Positions 44,679 to 53,455 are shown, numbered from the stretch's first letter. The stretch: 64,000 bases of DNA from Pseudobacteriovorax sp. (GCA_013215145.1 JABSRP010000025.1:1-64000), one strand, 5' to 3'. Notes: generated by a model from the letters alone, not told the origin. Made by a program: numbers and translations.

Positions 44679-45536
44679 TTGGAGAACAAACTAGACATTT
44701 TCCAATATCAGGACTTTCGGCTCTATCTTGCCGACTATTATGCCAAACAGAAAGCAGAGTCCGCCGGTTTTAGCTATCGTCAGTTTTCGAAACGCTGTGG
44801 CTTCAGTTCGCCCAATTTCCTTAAACTAGTGATCGATGGCAAGCGCAATTTGAGTGCAGAATCAATTTCAATTTTTATTCGCGTGATCGGTTTAAATGCC
44901 AAAGAAGGTATGTTTTTTCGCTCATTGGTGGAGTTCTGTCAGGAAAAAGATGATCAGCGCAAGGCAGATTTACTGCAAGTTATGGCTAAGTTACGTCCGT
45001 TTGCTGATGAGCGAAGCATCGATGACGATTCTGTTCAGTATATGAGTCATTGGCTTTATCCTGTTATTCGCGAGATGGCTGAACGACCCGATTTCTGCGA
45101 TGATCCTTATTGGATCTCTAGGCGTCTCAATGGTCGTACATCAGTAAGAGATATTCGCACGGTTTTGGATTTTCTTTTTAAGGCGAAATTCATTGTAAAA
45201 TCCGAGGATGGTAGCTTTTCTTGTCAGGATAAGATAGTGATTAGCTCAGATGAGGTGAAAAACCTCGCGTTGCGGCAGTACTACCGAACTATTCTAGATC
45301 AGGGTAAGGATATGCTAAGTGATCTAGCTCTAGAAGAAAGGGAGTTCGGAAGCTTGATTTTGACCATGCCGGTCACTAGGCTAGCCGACTTCAAGCAGCG
45401 CTTGAAAGAGTTTCGGCGCAGTATTCACAAATGGGCTTTGGATGCTGTTGTGGACGAAGCCGAGGCACCAGCCCAGGTTGTGCAGTTTAATTTTCAAATG
45501 TTTCCCCAAACGAAAGGTAAATCTCGTGATTCCTAA
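44679..45536 (+). CDS. TIGR02147 family protein
   Basis: The 285-residue protein matches TIGR02147, a family known mainly from Bdellovibrio, Fibrobacter and related phyla. The start (DIFQYQDFRLYLADYYAKQK), the helix-turn-helix-like stretch FSYRQFSKRCGFSSPNFLKLVIDGKRNLS near residues 27-55, and the later YWISRRLNGRTS are typical. It looks like a DNA-binding regulator. TTG 44679 has GGAG 11 bases upstream. The following lipoprotein gene overlaps its end by 11 bases, an arrangement that suggests coexpression. Confidence 0.8.
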   Translation: MENKLDIFQYQDFRLYLADYYAKQKAESAGFSYRQFSKRCGFSSPNFLKLVIDGKRNLSAESISIFIRVIGLNAKEGMFFRSLVEFCQEKDDQRKADLLQVMAKLRPFADERSIDDDSVQYMSHWLYPVIREMAERPDFCDDPYWISRRLNGRTSVRDIRTVLDFLFKAKFIVKSEDGSFSCQDKIVISSDEVKNLALRQYYRTILDQGKDMLSDLALEEREFGSLILTMPVTRLADFKQRLKEFRRSIHKWALDAVVDEAEAPAQVVQFNFQMFPQTKGKSRDS

Positions 45537-46098
45537 CGCGTTTTTGCTTTTAAATATGACGTTGCTTGTGTTGCTAACAGGCTGTGGTACCGAATTTGGT
45601 AATGGCTTTCGCAAAGAGTCTCCTAATGTGGATCCACAGGCTAATAATGCGCCAGATGCTGATCCTACTACTGGTGATCGCCTCGAAGAAGCTCCTGAAG
45701 CTGAGGAGGATAAGGTAGAGACTGCAGTGGCTTCGGTCTTGGCTAATTCTTGCTTTTCACCGATTGCTGCAGGGGCCTTAGGGACTTATCAATACGACGA
45801 GACGACTGTCGTGATCAGCCTCGATGATGATGTCTACACGGTGACGATCACAGGCGACAGCGAGCTAACCTTCAGGGTTGAGACGAATACCAGCACTGAT
45901 GATGCCTACGATATCACTCCGATTGGATATACGACGCCTTACACGGAGTGCACCACACCCGTTTTGGACGATGAGGGTTACCTCACTAGTACAGTGGGGA
46001 CGGACGATGAGCAGACTGTCGTCAGGGTTCCTCAAAATGGATCGACGCCATTGGCTGATTTTTACCTAGGTGATGAGCGTTACCAGTTGGTTCCGTAA
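45526..46098 (+). CDS. Lipoprotein, unknown function
   Basis: The 190-residue protein starts at GTG 45526 behind AAAGG. Its lipobox is VLLTGC with lipidated cysteine near residue 20. An acidic disordered linker (about 25-60, rich in Asp, Glu, Pro and Ala) leads to a beta-rich domain with two cysteines (ANSCFS, YTECTT) and many acidic residues. It overlaps the TIGR02147 gene by 11 bases in a different frame, so coupled translation is likely. I recognise no family. It probably sits on the outer membrane. Confidence 0.65.
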   Translation: MIPNAFLLLNMTLLVLLTGCGTEFGNGFRKESPNVDPQANNAPDADPTTGDRLEEAPEAEEDKVETAVASVLANSCFSPIAAGALGTYQYDETTVVISLDDDVYTVTITGDSELTFRVETNTSTDDAYDITPIGYTTPYTECTTPVLDDEGYLTSTVGTDDEQTVVRVPQNGSTPLADFYLGDERYQLVP

Positions 46099-46113
46099 CG
46101 TTTCATGCTTGTG

Positions 46114-46410
46114 CTACAGGCGAATGTCACAGCAACCAAGTTTAAACACTTGTTTTTTGTCATCTCTGACAGCAGGGTTGATGGCATATACAATCTCTTT
46201 ACCAATTCGAGTGGATAGCACCAACCCCTCTTTGCGCAGAAGTCCAAGATGATGGCTCAGTAAGCTTTGCTCTATACTGAGTCGGGAAATCAGTTGAGAG
46301 ACATTGTATGGTGCGTCGATAAGCAGCATTAGAACCTTGCGCCTTATCGGGTTGGCTAACAGCCTAAATTTACGTGAACTTTGATCCACTTTTGCTGATT
46401 CCTTCCTCAT
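46114..46410 (-). CDS. ArsR-type winged-helix transcriptional regulator
   Basis: The 98-residue protein has a single winged-helix domain of ArsR type: FRLLANPIRRKVLMLL near residue 15, then the recognition region SRLSIEQSLLSHHLGLLRKEGLV near 42-64 and a wing STRIGKEIVYAI. A CxC metal site is not present in the recognition helix; the two adjacent cysteines near residue 93 could be relevant. It is a likely local repressor. The target is unknown. It converges with the lipoprotein gene. Confidence 0.8.
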   Translation of the reverse strand: MRKESAKVDQSSRKFRLLANPIRRKVLMLLIDAPYNVSQLISRLSIEQSLLSHHLGLLRKEGLVLSTRIGKEIVYAINPAVRDDKKQVFKLGCCDIRL

Positions 46411-46514
46411 TGGGGACCTTGTCGCAAGATACCATGTGCTGGTTAAATCTGTCCTATCAAATTATGAGTTTTTTTGCCGATCTCTCCCCAAAGTAAAGCA
46501 CCAGGAGTACGGCA

Positions 46515-47018
46515 ATGAAATGGATTCTGCTGATGTGGCTGCTAAGTACGAGTTGGTCACAATATGCTCGGGGAAATTCAGAAACAATCATCGAAGGATA
46601 TAGACTGATTGGGTTGATCGAAAGCGTTTCCCACCCTTTAACCAAATCTATCGTGGTGGTTCATTCTGTCGTTGATAAGCGAACCCTGACCCTCAAAGCG
46701 TATCAAGCCCTTCCCGGTACTAACTTCCGACTGACCCAGATACACCGTCATCATTTGATCTATTCCGACGGGAATAGGAATTTTAGATTAGTAAAAATGG
46801 AGGAAACATCGCCTCCGGTGCCGTTAGTTGCAGAAAAAAATCAGCTTGATGGGCTGTCGGATGAAGACATTGTCGCCCAAACAAACATGGTGTGGCAGAA
46901 GCTTCAGGAGAAGGCTAAGGAAAAAAAACTGACATTACAGATGGGTAGCGATACGATATCGACAAGTGGGTGGGTGTGCGAGGATGGAGAGTGCGAAGAA
47001 ACCGTCGAAGACAAGTAA
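46515..47018 (+). CDS. Exported protein resembling the GspC homology region
   Basis: The 167-residue protein has a signal peptide or single helix (residues 1-20). It is followed by a stretch (about 27-95; YRLIGLIESVSHPLTKSIVVVHSV, then LKAYQALPGTNFRLTQIHRHHLIYSDGNRNFRL) whose strand pattern resembles the HR domain of type II secretion GspC proteins. The PDZ or coiled part of GspC is missing, and the C terminus is acidic with two cysteines (CEDGEC). Annotation as GspC is only suggestive. No other gsp gene is in the window. Confidence 0.45.
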   Translation: MKWILLMWLLSTSWSQYARGNSETIIEGYRLIGLIESVSHPLTKSIVVVHSVVDKRTLTLKAYQALPGTNFRLTQIHRHHLIYSDGNRNFRLVKMEETSPPVPLVAEKNQLDGLSDEDIVAQTNMVWQKLQEKAKEKKLTLQMGSDTISTSGWVCEDGECEETVEDK

Positions 47019-47020
47019 AC

Positions 47021-47046
47021 AAAAAAAAGCTTGGCCATCCGGCCAG
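47021..47046 (-). terminator. Minus-strand terminator downstream of the basic small protein gene
   Basis: On the minus strand the stem TGGCC/GGCCA is followed by AAGC and eight T residues. It would stop transcription from the gene at 47183-47575. Confidence 0.75.
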
Positions 47047-47114
47047 TGTCTGCTAAATTATACATAGACAGTCAAGAATACCGAGAGGACTCCTTGTTAT
47101 CTAGTTACGCTTCT

Positions 47115-47149
47115 AAGACCACTCCACTTAAAGAGGGGTCTTTTTTTTT
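47115..47149 (+). terminator. Plus-strand terminator of the GspC-like gene
   Basis: AAGACC and GGTCTT pair, with an extra CTC/GAG, before nine T residues, about 100 bases past the stop at 47018. Confidence 0.8.
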
Positions 47150-47182
47150 GTCATCATTTAAAGCGGGTTTGCGATGCCTTTA

Positions 47183-47575
47183 TCACCTAGGCTCGTTATA
47201 CCAGCCCTCTTCAACCCTGCGTTCGTGGATGAGGTGCCAGGCCGCACCGGCGTATAATTTGCCATATTGAAGTAGCTCAGGGTCATCCATGGGCCCTTCC
47301 GCCTTTATCACTATGTTTAGTTGATCAAACTCCTTTGCTTTTTCCAGCAATTGGCTCTGATCGTCCTTGGCGGCTTGATGGCTGTCATAAAACACCACTC
47401 CGTAGCGTTTAGGAATATGTTTTTTGACAGGTTTACGAGGAGGACTGTCCTTGGCAAAAGGGTCGGTGGGTGATGCTGTTTGCTTTTTTTGAGGCGCCTT
47501 AGATTTTGATGGCTTCCTTCTACGTCTGCTGCGATTTCTATTGCCATCTCGGTTTCTGTTATTGTTTTGAGTCAT
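47183..47575 (-). CDS. Small basic protein, unknown function
   Basis: The 130-residue protein has a strongly basic, disordered N terminus (residues 1-58; repeats of NRNR and RRRRK, then lysine/proline-rich). The C-terminal domain is globular and acidic (RYGVVFYDSHQAAKDDQSQL onwards, ending EEGWYNEPR). The combination suggests an RNA- or DNA-binding accessory protein, perhaps ribosome associated. No family is recognised. It precedes glyS on the same strand with a gap, so cotranscription is not evident. Confidence 0.6.
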   Translation of the reverse strand: MTQNNNRNRDGNRNRSRRRRKPSKSKAPQKKQTASPTDPFAKDSPPRKPVKKHIPKRYGVVFYDSHQAAKDDQSQLLEKAKEFDQLNIVIKAEGPMDDPELLQYGKLYAGAAWHLIHERRVEEGWYNEPR

Positions 47576-47656
47576 AGCAACCTTTGTCTGCGCCTTACCA
47601 GCTTATTTATTGTGGCAAGGCCTCTCTGGTAACGTTTCGCCTGCTTTTGAATTAAA

Positions 47657-49168
47657 CTATGTATTGAGCTTTTGAACAAGCAGTTCAATCACTTTGTCCT
47701 CACTAAGCCTAGTCTGCTCGGTGGTATCGCGATCCCTAATGGTAACGCTACCATCTTCCATCGTTTGGCCATCAACGGTTACGCAGAACGGGGTACCAAT
47801 CTCGTCGTGTTTTGCGTATCTCTTACCAATGGCTTGGGTATCATCATAACTCGCATTGATTCCGGCCTTTCGGATTTTCGCGATGATCTCCCTTGCCTTC
47901 TCAGGATGGCCGTCTTTCTTCATAAGAGGAAGCACAGCGACCTTGATGGGAGCCAGTCGGTGATGGAGTTTAAGGACTACGCGAGTTTTTTCCTTGCCAT
48001 TTTTGTCCACTCCTTTCTCTTCGCTATAAGCATCGAGTAAGAAGGCCAAGAGTGATCTGGTGAGACCGGCAGCTGGTTCGATGACATAAGGAGTATAGCG
48101 CCAGCCATTCTTCTTAGTCTCGGGATCTTCTTTATTAGGGTCAAAGTAGCTGAGCTTCGCGCCGGTGGCTTCGCTGTGCCGTTTCAGGTCGTAATCTGTT
48201 CGAGACGCTACTCCCTCTAGCTCATCAAAGCCCCAAGGATATTCGTATTCGACGTCATAACAATCATCAGCATAGTGGGCTAATTCATCGTCATCATGCT
48301 TACGCAGTACAAATTTCTCTGGGTTATTCGCATAACTTCGGTACCAGTTAAGCCTAGCGTCTTTCCAGTAGTCTAACCATTTGGCTTGAGTCCCTGGCTC
48401 TACGAAAAATTCCATCTCCATTTGTTCGAACTCGCAGGACCGAAAAATAAAATGCTCGACTACGATCTCGTTTCGAAATGACTTCCCTTGCTGGGCAATA
48501 CCGAAGGGGACCTTTAATGACGACGATTGTTGAATATTAGCAAACTGGACGAACATCGCTTGGGCTGTTTCGGGTCTTAGGTAAACAGCTGAGCTGGCGA
48601 TGGCCTCTTCCATCTTTGTTTTCAATTCGGTATAGGGAAGATCCTTGCCCTCGATATCTTTCAAAAATTTATCAAGAGGATCTACTGGTCCTAATGAGGT
48701 TTTGAACATGCCATTAAACTGCCGCTCTTCACTGAAATGGGGCGAGCCACAAACAGGGCAAATGTAGCCTTTTTCCGTGACGGTTCCTTTGAGCTCCGCG
48801 CCTTTTTTCTTTCCACCCTCTTTGTAGGTCACCTCAGATCCAGGCTCTGCTTTTGGTGCTTTGTCAGCTCGAAATCTTTCCTTGCAATTAAAACAGTCCA
48901 CAAGTGGGTCAGAAAAGCCAGCCACATGACCGGAGGTTTGCCAGACCCTTGGATGCATGACAATTGACGCGTCAAGGCCGACAATATTCTCTCTTTCTGT
49001 CACCATGGAGCGCCACCATTCAGCGCTAATGTTACGCTTTAATTCTACGCCTAAGGGGCCATAATCATAGGATGATTTTAGACCGCCGTAGATTTCGCTG
49101 CTTTGAAAAACAAAGCCTCGGCGCTTACAAAGTGACACGATTTTAGTCATTAGATCTTGCTGACTCAC
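47657..49168 (-). CDS. glyS: Glycyl-tRNA synthetase (dimeric, class II)
   Basis: This is a single-chain, alpha2-type glycyl-tRNA synthetase, like that of Thermus and Eukarya, rather than the alpha2-beta2 type. It attaches glycine to tRNA-Gly in the cytosol. Class II motifs are visible: YGPLGVELKRNI near residue 40, RPETAQAMFVQFANI near 172, FRNEIVVEHFIFRSCEFEQMEMEFF (motif 2) near 200, and GLTRSLLAFLLDAY (motif 3) near 369. The C-terminal anticodon domain starts near APIKVAVLPL. GTG 49168 follows GAGG and begins at the family start; the frame extends to ATG 49249. Confidence 0.92.
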   Translation of the reverse strand: MSQQDLMTKIVSLCKRRGFVFQSSEIYGGLKSSYDYGPLGVELKRNISAEWWRSMVTERENIVGLDASIVMHPRVWQTSGHVAGFSDPLVDCFNCKERFRADKAPKAEPGSEVTYKEGGKKKGAELKGTVTEKGYICPVCGSPHFSEERQFNGMFKTSLGPVDPLDKFLKDIEGKDLPYTELKTKMEEAIASSAVYLRPETAQAMFVQFANIQQSSSLKVPFGIAQQGKSFRNEIVVEHFIFRSCEFEQMEMEFFVEPGTQAKWLDYWKDARLNWYRSYANNPEKFVLRKHDDDELAHYADDCYDVEYEYPWGFDELEGVASRTDYDLKRHSEATGAKLSYFDPNKEDPETKKNGWRYTPYVIEPAAGLTRSLLAFLLDAYSEEKGVDKNGKEKTRVVLKLHHRLAPIKVAVLPLMKKDGHPEKAREIIAKIRKAGINASYDDTQAIGKRYAKHDEIGTPFCVTVDGQTMEDGSVTIRDRDTTEQTRLSEDKVIELLVQKLNT

Positions 49169-49269
49169 GGGGACCTCAAGTGTTTGTCGGTTGCTTATTT
49201 GCTTTTGATGCCTGGGGCATGGAATGGCAAGATAGACGTTTGTAGTCATTTCCTCAACAGAGAATTGAC

Positions 49270-49959
49270 CTAGTAATGATCTATCAGGCTAAGGAAAATT
49301 TCTGTTTCGGGAGAATCGATTGGTTGGGGACTCTGTTGGATCTTTGATTCCTCTAGATCAGAAGTCGAGTCATGGTGGTTTTCGTACCTGTCACGCAAAT
49401 TGAATATCTTACAATTGTGGGATTCACCTTTCTGAGCTTTTGGTTCAATGGGGTGGCTTGCCAGAGACCTAGTGTATTCTGCAGCATCTGATAAGGGTTT
49501 AGAGATCCTCTTGACCTTCTTGAAGGGGCTCTCGGTAGTCTCGATGATAGATAGTTTTACCTTTCGCACGTCTTGATTGTTGGTTTCCATGGCCACCGAT
49601 TGCTGGTATTGGAGCAAATCCAAGTCCAAATGATTTGCGTCAGGGGGCAACTGATAGTCTTTTTCGTGATCGGCAATGCGATTAATTTCGTCAGTTAGAT
49701 AAACGTACTGTTGATCCGAGTTTTCGTGATTTGCCTTTTTCTGCTTTGATTCGACCTCCAGGGCGCGAGTTCTTGCCTTCGCAATGAGTTCTGTTAGGTG
49801 CTGTCGGCCTTCGTGAGCCTGATTTGCTGCAACGTCTTGGGTCGGACAAGGAACTAATCGTCTTTTCGGATCGTAATAGGTCGTCGTCTGTCTCGGTTCG
49901 AGAGATAGTTTGCGCTGGAGGTTTAAAACTCCCATTTTGGTATTTTTAAATGTCACCAT
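49270..49959 (-). CDS. Hydrophilic protein, unknown function
   Basis: I do not recognise this 229-residue protein. It is hydrophilic, with no signal peptide or membrane segment, and is rich in Gln, Asn, Glu and His. The middle part (60-95) may be helical. A TATAAT-like start is not visible; an AGGTCCC motif lies upstream of the ATG. It is located between glyS and a glycosyltransferase on the same strand. Confidence 0.5.
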   Translation of the reverse strand: MVTFKNTKMGVLNLQRKLSLEPRQTTTYYDPKRRLVPCPTQDVAANQAHEGRQHLTELIAKARTRALEVESKQKKANHENSDQQYVYLTDEINRIADHEKDYQLPPDANHLDLDLLQYQQSVAMETNNQDVRKVKLSIIETTESPFKKVKRISKPLSDAAEYTRSLASHPIEPKAQKGESHNCKIFNLRDRYENHHDSTSDLEESKIQQSPQPIDSPETEIFLSLIDHY

Positions 49960-50060
49960 AGGGACCTCCTGTCGCTTTGGTGTTACCTTTTTTGAACTCT
50001 ACTATGGTCGGCAGAATTTACATTCTATTAAGAAGTATCTGCCTATCACAAAGCTTTTGT

Positions 50061-51173
50061 TTACTTGGTATATTGATGATATACGGCCAAATTTCCTTTG
50101 ATCATAGCCTGTAAGGAAAACTCGTTTTCAACCATGTTTTTTCCTCTAGCGCCTAGCTTTTTGCGGAGTTCCTCGTGGGTGAGCAAGTCTTTCAGATGAC
50201 TTGCGTGGATTTCTTCGTTGCCTTTTTCACAAAGAAATCCGTTTTTTCCGTGGAAAACGATTTCGGGAATTCCTCCGACATTCGTGGCAGCTATTGGCAA
50301 TGATGCATGCATCGCATCGAGAAAACTGGTACCCAAGCCCTCAAAATTGGAGGGCATAGCAAAGATATCTGACGCCAACAAAAGCTCCGGAACGTCGTTA
50401 CGAATACCCAAAAACAAAAGTTCTCTTTCCGAAAGCCCCAATTTTTTTGCTTGCATCTGGAGCTCGTTGGTTAGTGGACCGCTGCCCGCCAACAAGCATT
50501 GAAACCTTATAGATTGGCGCTTTAGCCGACTGAGGGCTCTAATAAGAACGTCGTGACCCTTTTGATCTGTGTGATAAGCAATATTGACAATAATGGGCAC
50601 TGAGGAATCAAGTTCCAATTCTGAAACCAGAGATGATTTCACTTGATCGCGGTTCATTGAGTTCATCTGAGTTCCATCTACAGCAGAACGTACAGTGGTA
50701 ATGCGGTCAGAGCTGATTCCCGAAGTGACTAGAACCCTCGCAATGGCATCCGAAATCGCCACGTAGCGGTCCACGAGCGATGTCTGATACTTGGTACGGT
50801 TCAGCCAGCCTGTTCCCGGAGAGTAGTCGACTCTGCGGTGAACAATTAAGGCGATTCTTGGATGAAGTCTTTTTATTAGCAATCCAAGATTGTGGGCCTT
50901 AGATGATTGGCAATCGATAACTTGGATATTATGCTCTCGAATTAGTTTAGATAGTTTTTTTGCGGATGAAAGCAAACCCAATGGTTTGTAAGAGCAAAGG
51001 ATGACTTCAGCTATGGATGACAGTCGTTTCTCTGCCTCGCTTCCCGCTGGGACGGCGGCAAAGCTTCTGACTTGATCCGCGGATCTCTCTATGAGTAACC
51101 GGCATTGATTTTCGCCACCACGCCATGTTTTCTCAGAGATGAGGTGGAGTACATTTATTTTCGAGACAGTCAT
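50061..51173 (-). CDS. GT4-type glycosyltransferase
   Basis: The 370-residue cytoplasmic enzyme has the GT-B fold of family GT4. The N-terminal domain opens NVLHLISEKTWRGGENQCRLL near residue 7, with the acceptor-side GG motif. The donor domain has IVNIAYHTDQKGHDVLIRAL near 190-209 (nucleotide-binding start), LLAGSGPL near 222, and the EX7E motif in MPSNFEGLGTSFLDAMHASLPIAATNVGG near 280. It probably adds a sugar to a surface glycan. Substrate is unknown. It stands alone without a glycan cluster in this window. Confidence 0.88.
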   Translation of the reverse strand: MTVSKINVLHLISEKTWRGGENQCRLLIERSADQVRSFAAVPAGSEAEKRLSSIAEVILCSYKPLGLLSSAKKLSKLIREHNIQVIDCQSSKAHNLGLLIKRLHPRIALIVHRRVDYSPGTGWLNRTKYQTSLVDRYVAISDAIARVLVTSGISSDRITTVRSAVDGTQMNSMNRDQVKSSLVSELELDSSVPIIVNIAYHTDQKGHDVLIRALSRLKRQSIRFQCLLAGSGPLTNELQMQAKKLGLSERELLFLGIRNDVPELLLASDIFAMPSNFEGLGTSFLDAMHASLPIAATNVGGIPEIVFHGKNGFLCEKGNEEIHASHLKDLLTHEELRKKLGARGKNMVENEFSLQAMIKGNLAVYHQYTK

Positions 51174-51361
51174 TGCGGCTCCGAATGGTTGAGTCCTCCT
51201 TGCTACCCTATTTGCAAGTCTACTGCATCAAAATGATGATTTTTTTGCATTGGGAGACAGAATCTTTTGAAAAATTGTTCAAGGCCTTGAAAAGTCGACT
51301 AGCTCAATTGCTGTAAAACATGATAAAAATTACGCTGAATCAAATGATTAGGAGGATTCTC

Positions 51362-51883
51362 ATGAAGCTGGTCGCTACAGTAGTATTGGTAGTTGGATTT
51401 TTTCTGACAGAAACGAGTTTTGCGCTGATTGAAGGTCAGTTACTTGTGGGTCAACGCTCTTCGAAGCCTGATCTCGGGGATACTTTTACTGGAACCGAAA
51501 CGAAACTATCGGTTTACGTGGATCCTATTCCTCTTGTTCCAGTTGGGGTGGGTCTGACCTTTGCCAACACATCTTATGACGAGGATGGACTGGATTCGGG
51601 CACCGAGATCTCCCTTGATGTCACGGCGTGGATTCCCATCCCTGGATCTATCGAACCTTACGCCAAAATTGGATACATTGTGTCAGGTGAGCTTAAAGGT
51701 GGAGGTGATTCAGTCGATATTGGGGGGACCAAATTTGGGCTTGGTGTCAAATTCTCCTTGATCCCACTAGTTGCGGTGATGGCTGAGGTGGAAAAGTCCT
51801 CAACAGAAATCACTTCTGGGGTCGCCGATGGCTTTAAATACGACAATACTTCGTTTTTCGTTGGAGTGGCTGCCGGAATTTAA
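51362..51883 (+). CDS. Predicted small outer-membrane beta-barrel
   Basis: The 173-residue protein starts at ATG 51362 with a GGAGG ribosome binding site. It has a signal peptide (MKLVATVVLVVGFFLTETSFA), then eight or so amphipathic strands (for example LPVGVGLTFANTSY, SIEPYAKIGYIV, VDIGGTKFGLGVKFSLI) ending FFVGVAAGI. The pattern resembles OmpW/OmpX-like barrels. No ligand can be inferred. It is flanked on both sides by long spacers. The frame extends to 51320, but the signal peptide decides the start. Confidence 0.65.
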   Translation: MKLVATVVLVVGFFLTETSFALIEGQLLVGQRSSKPDLGDTFTGTETKLSVYVDPIPLVPVGVGLTFANTSYDEDGLDSGTEISLDVTAWIPIPGSIEPYAKIGYIVSGELKGGGDSVDIGGTKFGLGVKFSLIPLVAVMAEVEKSSTEITSGVADGFKYDNTSFFVGVAAGI

Positions 51884-52041
51884 GGAAGATTTCCCCTACT
51901 TTTTTTTCTTTTTTTTCCCCTTTTTATTAAAGAATATCAGGCGACTACACCTAATTAGTCGCTTTGGGTTATTTTATTCCTAAAGGTAAGGGTAAGATTT
52001 CCGATGGTGTTCTTGTCTTAATTGGAAGGGAGACGTTTTTT

Positions 52042-52305
52042 ATGAGCAAGACTTCTATGAGCAAGCAAAAAGTTTTGAGAAAAGAGAGAAACTCGGACGT
52101 CATCCGTAGAATGAAGAACGGGGATCAACTATCAAGTTTCAACAGTTATTCAAGTTGGTTTCCTCCTCGTCCTATCATTAGTAAGGATGCCGACGCCGTA
52201 AAAGAGCTCTACGGTCCTGATTCAAAACCTATCATTCCTCAGGTTCAGGTATCTTTGAGCCAGGAAAAGGAAACAAAAGGGCCGCACACATTGCGCCTTG
52301 CGTAA
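52042..52305 (+). CDS. Small hydrophilic protein, unknown function
   Basis: The 87-residue protein starts at ATG 52042 behind GGAAGGGAGA. It opens with a charged stretch (MSKTSMSKQKVLRKERNSD) and has no signal peptide or membrane segment. A proline-rich middle part (WFPPRPIIS) is followed by SKPIIPQVQVSLSQEKE. I recognise no family. A rho-independent terminator follows directly, supporting it as a real transcript. An upstream ATG-less extension to 51964 is open but lacks a ribosome binding site. Confidence 0.5.
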   Translation: MSKTSMSKQKVLRKERNSDVIRRMKNGDQLSSFNSYSSWFPPRPIISKDADAVKELYGPDSKPIIPQVQVSLSQEKETKGPHTLRLA

Positions 52306-52331
52306 TAATTAGCCTGTTGGTGGAAAGAGAA

Positions 52332-52360
52332 AAGCTGGTAACACCAGCTTTTTTTTTGGT
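52332..52360 (+). terminator. Rho-independent terminator of the small hydrophilic protein gene
   Basis: AAAGCTGGT and ACCAGCTTT pair around a three-base loop before a nine-base T-run. Confidence 0.9.
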
Positions 52361-52453
52361 TTTTTATAGTATTTATCAAAATACCAAAAATTCCTTAACC
52401 TTTATGAAATAGGACCGAAGCTTCTTCATAGAGCTTAAGTTGGAGGAACGCTC

Positions 52454-53161
52454 ATGACTTTGGTTAATCTCGATAAAAGTTTAGGTCCACTTAGAACGCA
52501 AGGCAGCAGAGATCTCATTGCTTACGAAGCCTTCGAGTTTTCGCGCAGCATCATTGGTATCTTGACTGGTTCCGAATTGGCCATTGGCACGAAACTATCG
52601 TTAGATTCTCATCGGAATGGCGAGCTCCTATTCGAAGTGGTTCACTCCCAAAATACAGGAAATCTGTTCCGGCATAGGCTCATCTGCCGAACCCTCAACC
52701 TTGATTTGGCAGACATCCTAGATATCGACCCTAATAACGGTAAGATACGCTACGAACGTCGCGAGAATCGCTTGCAGTACGCTCGATTTGGTCCCGTCCA
52801 GAAAATTATTGTTCAAACGAAAACCTTCGGGGCGATCAGCTACTACCACCTCGAGACGGTGGATATTTCGCGTACCGGTTTACTTCTAAGTGCGCCAGCG
52901 CATAGCTGCTACATTCCGTTTATTGAGCAAACCTTACTCGAACTAAAAGTGGATTTATCTGGTGAAATTTCCCAAATCCCTCTGGAGCCTTTGGCTAAAG
53001 TTGTGCGCCGCTATACTAAAGGAGTCGGTGCGCATTCACGTCGATATTACGGAGTGAAGTTTGTTGAATTTAGTCAAGATGACATGCAAGCGTGGAGAGA
53101 CGTGATTGCTGGCATTGAGGAAAGTTGCTTGGATCATTCCGTCACGCCGGTTGCAGCTTGA
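52454..53161 (+). CDS. PilZ domain protein
   Basis: The 235-residue protein has an unrecognised N-terminal part (1-90) that resembles YcgR-N (a strand-rich domain with DSHRNGELLFEVV). It is followed by a PilZ domain (about 100-225). The RxxxR motif in YERRENRLQYAR near residues 95-106 and the DxSxxG motif in VDISRTGLLL near 135 fit cyclic-di-GMP binding. It is probably cytoplasmic and may modulate motility or surface polysaccharide. A GGAGG ribosome binding site precedes the ATG. It is followed by a rho-independent terminator. Confidence 0.8.
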   Translation: MTLVNLDKSLGPLRTQGSRDLIAYEAFEFSRSIIGILTGSELAIGTKLSLDSHRNGELLFEVVHSQNTGNLFRHRLICRTLNLDLADILDIDPNNGKIRYERRENRLQYARFGPVQKIIVQTKTFGAISYYHLETVDISRTGLLLSAPAHSCYIPFIEQTLLELKVDLSGEISQIPLEPLAKVVRRYTKGVGAHSRRYYGVKFVEFSQDDMQAWRDVIAGIEESCLDHSVTPVAA

Positions 53162-53296
53162 TTTAATACGCTTTTGTAGCGCATTTTTATGATGAAACTT
53201 TACTACAAGAAAATCTAATATTAGCCACAAATCATTCTAATATGTGCTATTCACTATAACTTTCTTTCTAAATTTCTCTGTTTCCTACCCAAACGT

Positions 53297-53329
53297 CGTA
53301 TTAATTTTACTGAATACGTTGTTTTTTTT
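53297..53329 (+). terminator. Rho-independent terminator of the PilZ gene
   Basis: CGTATT (53297-53302) and AATACG (53313-53318) pair and are followed by TTGTTTTTTTT. The stem is AT-rich, but the T-run is long. Confidence 0.6.
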
Positions 53330-53337
53330 CAGAAATA

Positions 53338-53395
53338 GGTCGCTTGAACGACCAAGACGGGCTATAACAAGCCCAACATAATAGTTGGATTTTTA
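53338..53395 (+). promoter_or_regulatory. Leader with overlapping hairpins before the sigma-54 activator gene
   Basis: Three short stems occur in succession: GGTCG/CGACC (53338-53353), GGGCT/AGCCC (53359-53374) and CCAAC/GTTGG (53373-53388). The last is followed by ATTTTTAG. The second and third stems share bases 53373-53374, so they are mutually exclusive, the arrangement of an attenuator. The stems are only five base pairs each, so this is tentative. It does not match the cyclic-di-GMP riboswitch consensus. Confidence 0.3.
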
Positions 53396-53455
53396 GTCAC
53401 GGGTTTTTTTGCAATCCTATTCGAAGCCCAAGAGTTCGAGCGAGGAGGTTGATTT

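Noticed and set aside
53338..53395. A cyclic-di-GMP riboswitch before the sigma-54 activator gene
   Set aside because: The required conserved core of cyclic-di-GMP-I or -II riboswitches is not present. Only short tandem hairpins can be seen.
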